This document shows, piece after piece, positions 33,078-43,388 of a stretch of 64,000 nt of DNA. A program made the translations under genes and the position numbers. The notes beneath the pieces are model-generated. The model did not search any database and was not told the DNA's origin. It saw only the letters and a list, made by a program, of their open reading frames with translations. Each line of letters opens with the position of its first letter. Position 1 is the stretch's first letter. The stretch is from assembly GCA_020466095.1 (NCBI GenBank), contig CM035808.1:5412822-5476821 (forward strand), written 5' to 3'. This DNA is from Chlorops oryzae. Lineage: Eukaryota; Arthropoda; Insecta; Diptera; Chloropidae.

Positions 33078-35555
33078 TCATATCATTTTTATTTTAACGT
33101 TTTACTGAACTCGAAGAAAGCTGAAACTGCTGCTGATAGGACATGAAATGAGAACTGTCAACTTAAAGGATTTCAACGATGAAAAGTCAGCTTGATTTCT
33201 CGCTGGAAACTTCCGTCAGTTTTTCTTATCTATAGCAAGTAATAGGGAGGACTTGTTCTTGGAGAAATTCGAACTGACAACTTTCTTTGCCCTTAAACTT
33301 TGAGTTAATATTGCTGGGAAAAATTACAGATCCATCGATTTCTTTTTTTTTTTTTTATATCATTTCGAAGGCCTTAATTAAAATTCCTTGGCAATAAATC
33401 TCAAAAGAACCTTTAGCTTTACAAATTGACAAACAAAAAAGAAAAGAAGACGAAGATATTAACCCCTCAAGTGCTTTTTGGAGAAAAATTTGAAAGTATC
33501 ATGTCCTCATTTAATATGCCTCCGATGACTTTAATATCGGTATTGGCAGTAAATGTATCCGCAGGGGAATTAGTGACAATTGGCCGCTCTTCAAAGGACG
33601 ACTCACTCTATTGTTGCGTTCCAAACAGAAGGAAAAATTACAATTTTTTTTATTCGATTTAAAGGGAAAATTTTCAGCATTTTTCACGAATTGATGATTT
33701 GAAAAATTGCTTGCTTCATAAATTGAAGCAGAAGGAACAAAAAAAAAAAAAGAAAAATGAAATTGATTGTCAAAAACATTTGAAGGCCTTTGTATGAAGG
33801 ACCGACCAAACAAATACAAAAACAACAACAACAAAAATACTATGATTTAATGCCACTTGAGGGAGTTCCTTTTCATTTTACGTCACTCATCCACTCTCGG
33901 AGTGGCATAGCACAAAAAAAAAAAAAATTGGTTCAAATGCCAGATTACATTCATTTGCATTTTTCTTTAACAATTTTATTTCGTATTTTTCGCATTGAAC
34001 TAGCCGAGGACCGCATTAAATCTTTGACCAGAATCATGGACCTAAAATTCCCATTTCGTGTAAATCCTTGTCGAGGGGGAGGAAAAATTGAGGTCTCTGT
34101 TTCATGGATTAACATAACAAAAGTGTCTACTTAAGGTTTTCCCACAAGTAGCCATCTCGATATATATGTATATATACAATATACCCATATATATACATAC
34201 ATATAAAGAAAAGGAAATGTCTTAGATTTTATCTATTTATTTCTCATGGCTACAATTGGATTTTTTCTCCTTCTGTGAGCTTCTGTACCATATTTAAAAT
34301 GCGTGCTGTGTCTTTGAGCTTCTTTGATTCGTGATATAGAGAGATAGAGAGGAATAAAAAAGGGCAAAAAAAAATTTTTTTTTTTGAACTTTTCATCCTG
34401 TAGCTATCTAACCCCTATGGCCACGTGAGGTCGTCTCCTTTTTTTTTTATTTTTTATTTTTTTTTTTTTGCTGATTTTCAGACGTAGATACACACTGATT
34501 TAGTTATGTACAAGCCGAAGTTATTCCTCTAAATTGGGCCAATGCGAACAGAACAGAACAAAACAGAGCAGAACAGAGCAGAACAGATCAGAATGGAACA
34601 GAAGAACAGAGCATAGCAGAAGGCAGAAAGAATAAACTTTTGAATTCCCAAGATTAAATCGAAATTCGAACTTAAAGTTTTCTTTTACATTTTCCTCCAT
34701 TTTTCCCTCCTAGGCATGTTACTTATGTTTAATAAACAGTAGCTAAATCAGGTCAAGAAAGTTTTAATTGCAAAGCGAAATGAATTGCTTCCAAATGATT
34801 GGTTTTTTCCCGGCAAATTAAGTAGGGGAAAGTGAAAATTGTAAAAAAAAAAGAAAATAATTAAATCTATTAGTTCTAATTGCTGTTGATGGCTCGATAT
34901 CGATACTTTTCTATTGAAAGTTCCTCTTTTTTTTTAATGGTCAATGAGACCATTTACCGCTTGAATGGAATTTCCTGAGTCCTTTGAAACAAAATTGAAG
35001 ATTAAACTTTCTAGTGAAAAAATAGATTACCTCAAAAAGCTAACTTGAAATAACATGTCGTTCAGGATCGACGTTAAAGAAGACGTAAAATGGAGCCCAC
35101 TAATCGAATGGAAATAATTGATTAGACACTCGTGAGGAGTGGATAAAGAAACATGTCCTTTTTCCTTTGGGATCATTAATGGGGATGTCAAAAGTTGCTC
35201 TTGGGCTTGATTAGTCTATGGCGTATTTAAGAAGATAGTGACTTCTCTACAGAAGCATTCTTCTTCCTTAATCTGAATATAAAAATTTCGATTTTCCTAT
35301 GATTTTTATAGCCACAAGCCAGCGTGATTTCTTGTGGTTGTCCATGTGCGATTACCTTGTGGAAAAAGACACGAGCTAAGTATCAGAATATTGACTTACA
35401 TCACAAATGGGTGCGTACAAAAGGAGTCATTTTGGGGTTCAAAACTCCGTTAATAAACATTCGGGCAAATTCAGAAAGTAAATCAAACGCCAAAAAATAA
35501 AATTGGTTTTTTTTTCAGTTTAAGAAATATTTTATTTGGATTTTTCGTTAACCAG
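33078..35555. other. AT-rich DNA without a recognised gene
   Basis: Simple repeats only: ATATATAC-rich sequence at 34155-34205, T-runs at 34435-34470 and an (AGAAC)n tract at 34548-34615. No gene motifs in the short frames. Confidence 0.5.
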
Positions 35556-35562
35556 CTTTGAG

Positions 35563-36133
35563 TAAAACGAGAGTTCCCTCGAATATCAATTTCAGTTCCT
35601 GTTCTCCGCTTGTCGTTTGAAAGTGAATCGCATTGAGCGCCTGCAGAAAGTTTTTACTCGCTTCGCACTACGTGCCTTTAGTATCGATGGTCAACTACCT
35701 GCTTATCATTCTCGTTGTTTGCTCATAGGCTTGAAGACCCTACATTCTCGCAGAAGAGTTCTCTCACTTCTTTTTCTATCCGATATTGTAAGTTCTCGTA
35801 TAGATTGCTCAGAGATTCTCAAACTGATAAATTTCAATGTACCCACAAGAATGCTTAGGCATGTGGATCTTTTTTATGTCGGATTACAACGTACGAATTA
35901 TGCACTAAATTCACCATTGAATAGATCTTTGACTGCATATAATTCTATTCCTTCTTTCAGTGTTATTGATTTTTCTCTATCCAAAGAATTGCTCAAAAGA
36001 ATTTTAAATGAATTAATTATGTGATATTTTGATTATGCATTGTATATAATTATTATGTTTTAGGATTAGCTAAGTCAGAAAGAACTGGATTGTTTATTGA
36101 CTGGAATTGAAATAAATAAATAAATAAATAAAA
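35563..36133 (+). pseudogene. 5'-truncated LINE, reverse transcriptase C-terminus
   Basis: An open frame from about 35563 to the stop at 36022-36024 encodes the carboxyl end of a non-LTR retrotransposon polyprotein. Recognisable blocks are R-I-E-R-L-Q-K-V-F-T-R-F-A-L-R, L-P-A-Y-H-S-R-C, L-I-G-L-K-T-L-H-S-R-R-R and, later, R-T-N-Y-A-L-N-S-P. These are typical of the region after the polymerase domain in CR1/Jockey-like LINEs (family knowledge). The catalytic domain is absent. The element ends in an (AAAT)n tail at 36110-36133. The insertion is fairly young because the frame is uninterrupted over about 150 codons. I could not find a clear target duplication. Confidence 0.75.
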
Positions 36134-37423
36134 GTTTTCGGGGAATTAACGAAAACTGTCTCGACTTTATGCAATTCTAAGAATTTTCCCCACTATTCTA
36201 TTCCTCTCGCAGAGTCCTAAACACAAACTTTATTGAATAAATAACTACACGAATGAATTGAAAAGCTAGTTTCCTTTCATCTATATGAAAACTTTGAATA
36301 TTATTTGATTTTAAAGCTCAAATCATTTTATTGGAACATTGCTAATTTCACGGAAATCGAGGAAATTTCATGTTGATCTAAAAAGGAATTCCACTTATTG
36401 CAGCGTCCGCAAAGCCAACTCTTTTAGTTGGATTCTACCAAGGATTTAAAGTTAAGAATTCTTTTCCTATATTTTCGATAAACCTACCGCTTACCCAACT
36501 TTTAAATCAAGTAAATGTTTATATGTTTATCCCAATGTTTTCGAAGAATTTCTGAAAGAGGCAGACCAATCGGTTAAAAGTTTTGTAACAGAAGGCACAT
36601 ACGAATGAGATCAAACTTTTCTCAGGTTCGTTAAAGGGATATTAAAATTTTCTATCGGTATGATCGGAATCCTGTTTATTGGCATAATTGATTTGGCAAC
36701 AAATAAAAACTTTTAATTTTTTGGTACAAATATTAATTGCTTAATATTTATTTTCTATTATTCGGGCTTAGGGTCAATACATTCCATTTCTGAAATGTTA
36801 ATTTTTGGCAATCTTTTGTACTTTTGTATTATTAAATTATTATAATCCGTAGAAAGAAAATTCAAAAATACTATTTTTACCTAGAGTGGTTACCTAGGTT
36901 TCCTGCTATCTAGCTCACACCAGTTAGCAATCCGGTACTGACGTGCTGATCGGAGACGAACGGCAAACGTCAGTCGACGTTATTTGACTCAATATAAGGA
37001 CGGAAGCCTTGTATAAGGCTTTAGCCCTCTTAGAGAGTCACGAATGACGAAAAAGGACCCAACGCTAACGTGGTCTACTTCGACTAATCCTTCAATTCAG
37101 TGGGGCCACTTGATGGAAGCTGAGGCTTCCCAACGTCCCACATTATTATTATATAAATCCATACGATGGAATTAATTTCATGCATTTCGCATAAATTACT
37201 TGAAACTAGAAATTTAAACATCTGGTTTCCGATAAAATAATCGATATTTCGTTTAATTTTATGCAGTGTTGCCATATCAATCTAAGAAGCCTACAATAAA
37301 TCCTCCCTTTCAATGTAGTGTGAAGTCTATAAAAAGTCTATGATGGCTAAGGTAGACTTTTGAGAAATACCTATGTATGTGTGTCACCTAGACTTCAAAC
37401 CATCATGGTGTAAAATAACTACC
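36134..37423. other. Non-coding DNA without a recognised gene
   Basis: No gene or mobile element can be supported. Confidence 0.5.
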
Positions 37424-37554
37424 TACCCTGCAGTAAATGCGGGGCAAATTGCCCCAGCGTCACCACTGTCATTCTATAGACATGGTCAACGAGGAGGTCC
37501 ACAGTTCAATTTTCTTGAGCATTCATAAAATGAATTTGCTGCACGAGAATCAAA

Positions 37555-37622
37555 AGGCTCCGTAGCGTAATGGCTAGCATGTCCGATCATCAATCCGAAG
37601 GCTCATGTTCGAATCCCAGGGC
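37555..37622 (+). repeat. tRNA-like module, plus strand
   Basis: It has an A-box-like TAGCGTAATGGCTAGCAT and a B-box GTTCGAATCCC (37607-37617) at tRNA-like spacing. The acceptor and T stems do not pair properly, so this is not a canonical tRNA gene. Confidence 0.6.
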
Positions 37623-37863
37623 AGGCGAGAAAAAGTGGAAAATTTTAAAATTCGGAGGATTATTCTTATGGATTCTTATGGGTGAGAAGAGAGAAAAAAA
37701 GTTTCCATTCTGAAATCTCGTGAATGCTTTCAAAGTTCGTGCGAAAATTCTCATGAATTATATTTTCAATAACTTAATTTTTCCAATTTTTTCGCAAAAA
37801 ATAAAATTTTTTAAATCCTGTTAGATACCTATAATATTATCCACTTAAAAAAAAAAAAAAATT

Positions 37864-37940
37864 GGCACCCGCCCGAGCGAAATTCGAACACGGGTCTCTA
37901 GGTCGCTAGGCCAGACTCTTCACACTGAGCCATCCGAGCC
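37864..37940 (-). repeat. tRNA-like module, minus strand
   Basis: The minus strand reads ATGGCTCAGTGTGAAGAGTC (A-box-like) and GTGTTCGAATTTCG (B-box-like). A T-run follows, as after a pol III unit. The stems are imperfect. Confidence 0.6.
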
Positions 37941-38188
37941 ATGTGCGCGGCGCTTTCCATTTACGTACTATAGCTAATGAGCTGCCTCTGCAGCATCACC
38001 AGTTCAATCGTCAACTGGTGTCCGCTCGAACATATGCTCATACAAAGTGTCCATAGGAGAATACATTGGCTCGGGTACAGTTGGTCACTAGTGACGGTGA
38101 CGGGGGAAGTAGTGACAGATTGAATCAGTCACTAGTGATAATTACTGCAGGGTATGTCTGTCAGTGCTATTAATACTTTTGATTGTTA

Positions 38189-38358
38189 GGGCCCGTTTAC
38201 ACTTTTGACGTTGGACATCAAAAAAATTTGACTTCAAAATTTAAATTGTTTTTTCGATTCAAAAAACGGTTTTGATGTCAAAAGTTCTTACGTGTATAGT
38301 TTTTGAAGATTGTTTTGACATAGATTTTGAAAAAATTGTCAAATGTGTAAATGCCCCC
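38189..38358. mobile_element. TTA-flanked MITE, 170 bp (PIF/Harbinger-like)
   Basis: Left GGGCCCGTTTACACTTTTGA and right (reverse complement GGGGGCATTTACACATTTGA) match over about 20 bp. TTA occurs at 38186-38188 and 38359-38361, as in the 3-bp target duplications of PIF/Harbinger elements. Non-coding. Confidence 0.75.
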
Positions 38359-38361
38359 TTA

Positions 38362-39321
38362 ATATTACAAATTGTTGGTTAAAAAAAATTTGTTGAATGT
38401 TAATATTTGCATTAATTTTCAGAAACAAATGAAATGCTTGAGACAACGAAAAGTGTGATAGGCTGAGTTTTAACAAAGAATTTGTTATATTAATTAAAAA
38501 ATTGCTTCTGTTAACGTACAAAAGTTTTTCTGTGTAGCTAAAAAATTGAACTTTTTATAGCTTTTATGGTGGAGTGATAAGATTTAGTGACGATAAAAAG
38601 AAATCTATTGTCTGCACATAAAGTAATTTACGAAAAACTTTATCTCATTAATTCATTTTTCGTCTATTTTTCTCATTCGGGTACTGGACATAATTTAGTT
38701 ATCAATTCGGTTGACTTGATTGCTCATCGTGAAGAATCATCTTAATGTGTGGTTATTAGTACACGATTTTGGGGTAAAAGAAAAGAAAAGAAAAAATCGC
38801 ATCTGTTTTAATTTATCCTCATGTTATACATATATCATTTGAGCATTCATCATGATGTGCATTCATAAGACGAAACGACGATGAATCTTAATAGAATATG
38901 CCTAGAGCCTTTGGTTGTCAGAAGATATCGTCGCCATCGTTCGCCTATTGTCGTTCATTTAGGCGTAGGCGATTTTTCAAGTTAATGTAGCATCGCTTGC
39001 TTTTTTTTATGTCTTTTATAATAAATTCCTTGTCAAGTTTGGAAATGCGTATATTTGAAGTTGAAAGTAACAGCGTGACAGTCATTTATAACTGTCCACT
39101 ATTGCGAATAGATAAAGCTTCAAGGACATCAAAAAAATAATATAAAAAAAATTTAAAAAAAGAAGACGAAAAATGATAATTAAGTGTGAATATGATGAAT
39201 ATGAATTTGACATTTTAGAATTTATGTTCTTTCACACACGTGTGAACACATGATAACACATCAACATGAGTCGATCATATTGTGGTGCGTATCTAGACTA
39301 AAGAAGGTATGGTGTACGAAC
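38362..39321 (-). other. Start of intron downstream of the receptor exon
   Basis: The intron begins on the minus strand at 39321 with GTTCGT. No further coding sequence was found below it in the window. The segment has no identifiable repeat. Confidence 0.55.
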
Positions 39322-39622
39322 CTGTTGGACTTGGTGTCAACGACATCATATCGAAGTGTATATTCCTCGGCTCGAATGAGTATTCCTTGAGGAACGTTAG
39401 CTTGGCGCCGCGTGTTTTCGTTAGACCCTGTACGGCTGTATTGATCGCTCGCAAATATTCGCGCTTACCGAAATTGGTGTGCGGTGCTATTAGGCCAATA
39501 TTTAATTGTTCCTTATTAGCGCTTGTGGTTTTCGTAACGCCATTTGTCAGCCGCAATGCCATCGCGCATGGTTTTGAATAAATTAAAATCAAGACAAAGC
39601 TCGCTGCGATAACAAAACTGAA
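39322..39622 (-). CDS. Nmdar2: NMDA receptor subunit 2, early coding exon (partial)
   Basis: The reading frame runs on the minus strand from an upstream in-frame stop (39718-39716) to a splice donor GT at 39321-39320. The exon leaves one base for the next codon. It encodes [17 protein letters not shown], then [10 protein letters not shown], and ends [10 protein letters not shown] recognise this as the first strand and helix of the amino-terminal (LIVBP-like) extracellular domain of insect NMDA receptor subunit 2, a ligand-gated cation-channel subunit at neuronal membranes. Before it, [14 protein letters not shown] (about 39622-39581) is hydrophobic like a signal peptide but has no ATG in frame. 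The first in-frame ATG is at 39562. How this joins the upstream frame (short intron, missing exon or base error) is unresolved. Subunit identity is from memory of the family. Confidence 0.72.
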
Positions 39623-40638
39623 ATTTTTCCCTCGGAATTGAGCGCGCGATGGCGACGGTGAGTCGACGGCGAGGGTGACAATGCGGATGACGATGACGAT
39701 GACGATGGGAGGGTATTACGAAAATGCCGAGCATGTGAGTTCGGTAGTTGTCGTTGTTGGCTCTGTCGATACTGGTATTGGTTATCGTCGTCGTATTTTT
39801 GTCGTTGTTGCTGTCGTCGTCCTTGGGCCGGATGCTTCTTTTGCAGATAATTGTGTAAGCTTATAAACTTCGTGAAGGTTGCTAGTGGAGGAGATGGCAA
39901 TGTTAGCACTAGTAGCGTAAATACCGTGGCTACAAAATTTTTATACATAATTTTTAGCGTTGACATATAAAATAATATAAGTGGGTGGTATGATGGCGGC
40001 AATATGTCCTTTGTTTCTGCTGATGTTATTGTTGCGGAAAGTGCTGATGTTTTTGAAGACAATGGTTGAATTGATGCCAGCGGTGCTGACGGAACGGAAG
40101 TCGCTAAAAGCTTTGAGCTGCTGCGTCCAGTTACAATGGATTTCGAAGGTGTGTTTGTTGGATTTTTTGTTCGGGCAATTGTTGTTGTTGTTGTTGTTTG
40201 TGGTGCTGCGTTAATCGTACTACTAGAACTAATTGATGTTGCTGTTGGTGGTGCTACTGTTGTGTTTGTTGTCGTTGGTGTTATTGCTGAATTGGCTTTT
40301 GTTGTTGGCGTTTTTGTTTCGCTGTTGGCAATATTGGCAGTGGAAGTAGGAAATTGCTGAAGTTGATGTAAGGCGGTAATGGTGTTGCCTTCTCTCTTGC
40401 TTGCTATGATATTATTTTTAGCGCAAATTTCAACGACGTTATCCATATCGTCGTCCTCGTCCTCGTCGTCGTCGTCGTCCTTGTCGTCGTTGAAACTGAA
40501 CGCTCGATTATATAAAATTATCTTTGTTGTGGCTTTTGTTTTTGTTTTCTTTAATATTTTTGTTGTTTGTATTGTTGTTGGTTTAGCAAAAAACGCTACT
40601 TCCGCCGAAGGATTGGCTTCTGCTAACGTTCTTTGCAT
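39589..40638 (-). CDS. Upstream low-complexity frame, possible receptor N-terminus
   Basis: A 349-codon ATG-initiated frame directly upstream of, and out of frame with, the Nmdar2 exon. Residues 49-64 are an Asp/Glu run, 100-200 are Thr/Ser/Ala/Pro-rich, and 265-300 are Gln/Arg-rich with a Ser run at 312-318. Residues 225-255 begin [11 protein letters not shown] and contain a hydrophobic [12 protein letters not shown] core, which looks like a signal peptide starting at Met225 (39966) or Met231 (39948). If the receptor starts there, a short intron or a one-base error must shift it into the next frame before 39.6 kb. The residues before 225 may be 5' untranslated sequence. Trinucleotide runs (GTC, TTG) keep frames open on the other strand too. 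Confidence 0.4.
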   Translation of the reverse strand: MQRTLAEANPSAEVAFFAKPTTIQTTKILKKTKTKATTKIILYNRAFSFNDDKDDDDDEDEDDDMDNVVEICAKNNIIASKREGNTITALHQLQQFPTSTANIANSETKTPTTKANSAITPTTTNTTVAPPTATSISSSSTINAAPQTTTTTTIARTKNPTNTPSKSIVTGRSSSKLLATSVPSAPLASIQPLSSKTSALSATITSAETKDILPPSYHPLILFYMSTLKIMYKNFVATVFTLLVLTLPSPPLATFTKFISLHNYLQKKHPAQGRRQQQRQKYDDDNQYQYRQSQQRQLPNSHARHFRNTLPSSSSSSSALSPSPSTHRRHRALNSEGKISVLLSQRALS

Positions 40639-41750
40639 TGCTTTCCTTCTTATTTTTTTTCGAATATTTCAAAGGCGTTCGCTTTACTTGATCCTCGGCT
40701 GTCTATCATGCTGTTGGTTTTTGGTGTTGTTGTTTCTGGTTTTTGTTTTTATTTTTATTTTTATTTTTATCAGTTCTTAGCATTTTGGTGTTGTTTACAT
40801 AATTGAAAATCCAGTGAACGTTGTTGAGCGTAGCAAAATATTTTTAATTTTTTTTGTTTTTTTTTTTTTGTGAAGAAATGTTGGATGAACCCAAAGGGTG
40901 GTACAGAGGAATTTTTGAAATCGTTGGTCTATCTTCTTTTGAGCTTAAATAGTGTCTTAAAGGTTTTAGGGATTTTCCATAATTTTTCAAATATTTTTTT
41001 CTTTTTTAAAGGCAATTGTCGAGATACTGTAAAGAATCAAAAAACATGCAAATATATGCTCAGTTCAGTTCACATATGTATGTGAGTGTGAACGTTTAAA
41101 ATGTTTTACTTTATACGAGAATTCAGCACATAATTTTCATGTAACCCCCGCTGTTAGGTTTGTTTGCCGTTCTGTTGTTTCGCCATCTCTTTGTTTTTCT
41201 TCATTTTCTTTATATTATTTTTTTGGTTTTTTTTTTTTGCATTTTCCTTCTTCATTCATGCTCTTCTGTTGAGCATGTGAAGGGAATCGGTCGAGTTAAA
41301 AAAAAAAAAAAAATTAAATCAGTATGATAATTTTCATTCGGAAGTCAAGGTCCTTTGAGGTGTTTTCGGTTGGGGTGTTGTTTTTATTACTTGGTCCGTT
41401 AAGCTTTAAGAATGCGTTGTGCAGGTGCGTTTTATATTTAAATGGAAAATATTTTCATATTAACTTTCAGTATAAAAAAATACGGGGATAAATTATGCGG
41501 CCTTAAATGGATCGAAATGTTTTCTTTTTTGTTTTCTTTTTGCTCTGTGAAATGTTTAAGATTTTCTTTTACTCTTACTTTTACAATGACTTTTTCTTTT
41601 GGCTTTCTTAAGGGGCTTGTCTCCTTCGCGAGGCTGTTTTGGAACATTTAAAAAAAAATTTTTTGGCAGAAAACGAAAAGAAGTTTTTCAATTTTTTTAT
41701 AGTCTTCAGAATTAAGGAAAATTAGTAAAGAGATTGTTGATAGCACTGGC
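40639..41750. other. Upstream flank of the receptor gene
   Basis: AT-rich sequence with T-runs (40840-40870, 41225-41240) and an A-run (41299-41312). No promoter motif can be assigned with confidence. Confidence 0.4.
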
Positions 41751-42083
41751 AGCTACACCGAGAGAAAAAGGTAGTTATATTAACTGAAAAAGCAGGTTAA
41801 AATAACCGAGTTCACCGTTAATTGTTAGCTTATGTGTAGTAGCGGTCAATTCAACAGTACAAACACAGTCAATAAGGATATAACTACCTGATGGTTGATA
41901 TAACTGTCTCGCGGTTAAATCAACTGTCCACCAGCGACTGGGAAAAAAAAATTTATTTTTTGCTTTGACTTTTTTTTATCTTCTTTTATTAATATTTTTT
42001 TTTTAATATTAAATTATTATATTTTTTCTTTATTTATTTGTTTCTATTTAAATCTTTTTCTCTTTCATCTCTTTAAATTTTCT

Positions 42084-42157
42084 CGCCTCGGCCGAGCCTT
42101 GAACCGCTGACCTCCACTTCGCTGGGCGAACGTCTTAACCATTACGCTAAACAACGA
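42084..42157 (-). repeat. tRNA-like module 1 of the 41.8-kb element
   Basis: The minus strand reads TTTAGCGTAATGGTTAAGACG (A-box-like, 42134-42154) and GCGGTTCAAGGCTCGG (B-box-like). The A-box region is close to the plus-strand module at 37555. The stems do not form a canonical tRNA. Confidence 0.6.
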
Positions 42158-42388
42158 ATTTAATTTGTTGGTCAAAATGCTCACTTGAGTTTATGGTTGC
42201 TCAAGTTTTGGGGAACGTGCTTAAGGAATTGTTTCACTCCCAAAATTTTTGCTTGAAAATGAACCATTAAAAAAAAATTAATTAATTAAAACCTTAAAAA
42301 TTTGGAGAAAATTTTTGTCTTCCAAAACAACTACAACTCTGAACCAAAAAAAAAACTGTAATTAAAAAAAAAATTCAGAAAAATTCCC

Positions 42389-42466
42389 GCCGCCAGCAGG
42401 GATAGAACCCCGAAGCTCACGACTGTCGAGTCACAGTTTAAACAACTGAGCTATCGAAACCTCCGG
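42389..42466 (-). repeat. tRNA-like module 2 of the 41.8-kb element
   Basis: The minus strand has GATAGCTCAGTTGTTTAAAC (A-box-like), a GACT-CGAC-AGTC arm and GGGGTTCTATCCCTG (B-box-like). It is the best tRNA look-alike of the set, but the acceptor ends do not pair. Confidence 0.6.
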
Positions 42467-42660
42467 AGACGGTTGATCAGAATGCGAACTTATACGTCTA
42501 AGTGAACGAAAGCGAATTTGAACATAAAAAGTAACTGTTTTTCAACTGTTCATTTGACTGCCTTTTTCAGTGCATTTAACGCGAATACAGTTTATTTGAC
42601 CACTCTTACTTTAACTGTTCTAAGTAGTTGATTTAACTGTTGTTATTTCTCTCGGTGTAG

Positions 42661-42847
42661 TGCTATAAGAAATCAGTTACAGCTTAAGGCTGTGACTGAT
42701 TGGTATAAATAATAATAATAACAATTATATTAATAATAATAATAAATATTAATAATAATAAATAATAACAATAATAAAAGCAATAGAAACACTTTTTTAC
42801 ATGAGGGCGGAGTTCTCGGCCATCAAAGAGGAGACTCCAAAAAAAAA
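42661..42847. other. (AAT)n-rich spacer
   Basis: An ATA/AAT-rich simple repeat lies at 42708-42780. No gene. Confidence 0.6.
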
Positions 42848-43388
42848 AGGTGTAGTGCTGGCGGCCACGATTTCTCGTCTCCAAGTTGTCCGAAATGAAA
42901 AATAAAAACGGGATTTTAATCAATATAATTGTCATTTTCGGGTGAAGCTCGAAAAAAATTTTGCAATTTTTTTTTTGCCAAAATGGCGGCCATTGAAAAA
43001 TTTCAAATCGATTTTTGGATAAAATTTTTTGTAGTTCAGTGTAAAAAAAAATAGTAAAAAATTTGTTAAAATTATGATTGAAAGTCACCCGAAAGTGGTG
43101 ACAATTCTGCGTCGATTCCACTTTGTTTCATTAAAATCGGTCAAGTTGAACTGGAGAAACCATGGCCACCAGTTCAAAAAAGTGGTTTCTTAGATAAATG
43201 CTTTTAAAGTTGGAAGCAACGGAAAAATTACTCGTATTAGAGCAGACCTTGGTCGACAAAAAAGACTACATCTTCTAAACTACTTCGAAGTTCAAAAAAT
43301 CCTTTTAGCACGATATTCTCAAATATCCAAGCTATAAATAAAAATAAAAAAATCGAAAAAAAATTTATCGCATGAGACAACCCCCTTA
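42848..43388. mobile_element. Left-truncated copy of the TTAA-type MITE
   Basis: Homologous to 27990-28531: shared GCGGCCACGATT, TGTAGTT.AGTGTAAAAAAA and GACAATTCTGCGTCGATTCC. It ends ATGAGACAACCCCCTTA. The left terminus is missing or too diverged to see. Confidence 0.75.

Larger units (their letters stand above)
37426..38152. mobile_element. CCCTGCAG-family element with two tRNA-like modules
   Basis: Ends CCCTGCAGTAA and TTACTGCAGGG are exact inverted repeats and TA lies outside each (37424-37425, 38153-38154). The interior holds a plus-strand tRNA-like module (37555-37622), an A-run, and a minus-strand tRNA-like module (37864-37940), so the two face each other. The right end has palindromic CACTAGTGA motifs shared in part with 29335-29681. 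No protein. Confidence 0.65.
41753..42660. mobile_element. Inverted-repeat element with two tRNA-like modules, 908 bp
   Basis: CTACACCGAGAGAAA at the left end is exactly inverted at the right end (TTTCTCTCGGTGTAG). If TA is the target, the element proper is CACCGAGAG...CTCTCGGTG. Sub-terminal AACTGTT and GTTAAAT-type motifs (for example TTGATTTAACTGTTG) repeat near both ends. Two minus-strand tRNA-like modules, each next to T- or A-rich sequence, occupy the middle. No protein is encoded. Confidence 0.7.

Noticed and set aside
39675..40780. Plus-strand frames opposite the receptor exon (Val/Phe/Leu-rich)
   Set aside because: Shadows of the Thr/Asn/Asp-rich minus-strand sequence.
37555..42466. 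Canonical tRNA genes
   Set aside because: A-box and B-box motifs are present, but the acceptor and T stems do not pair. I call them tRNA-like only.
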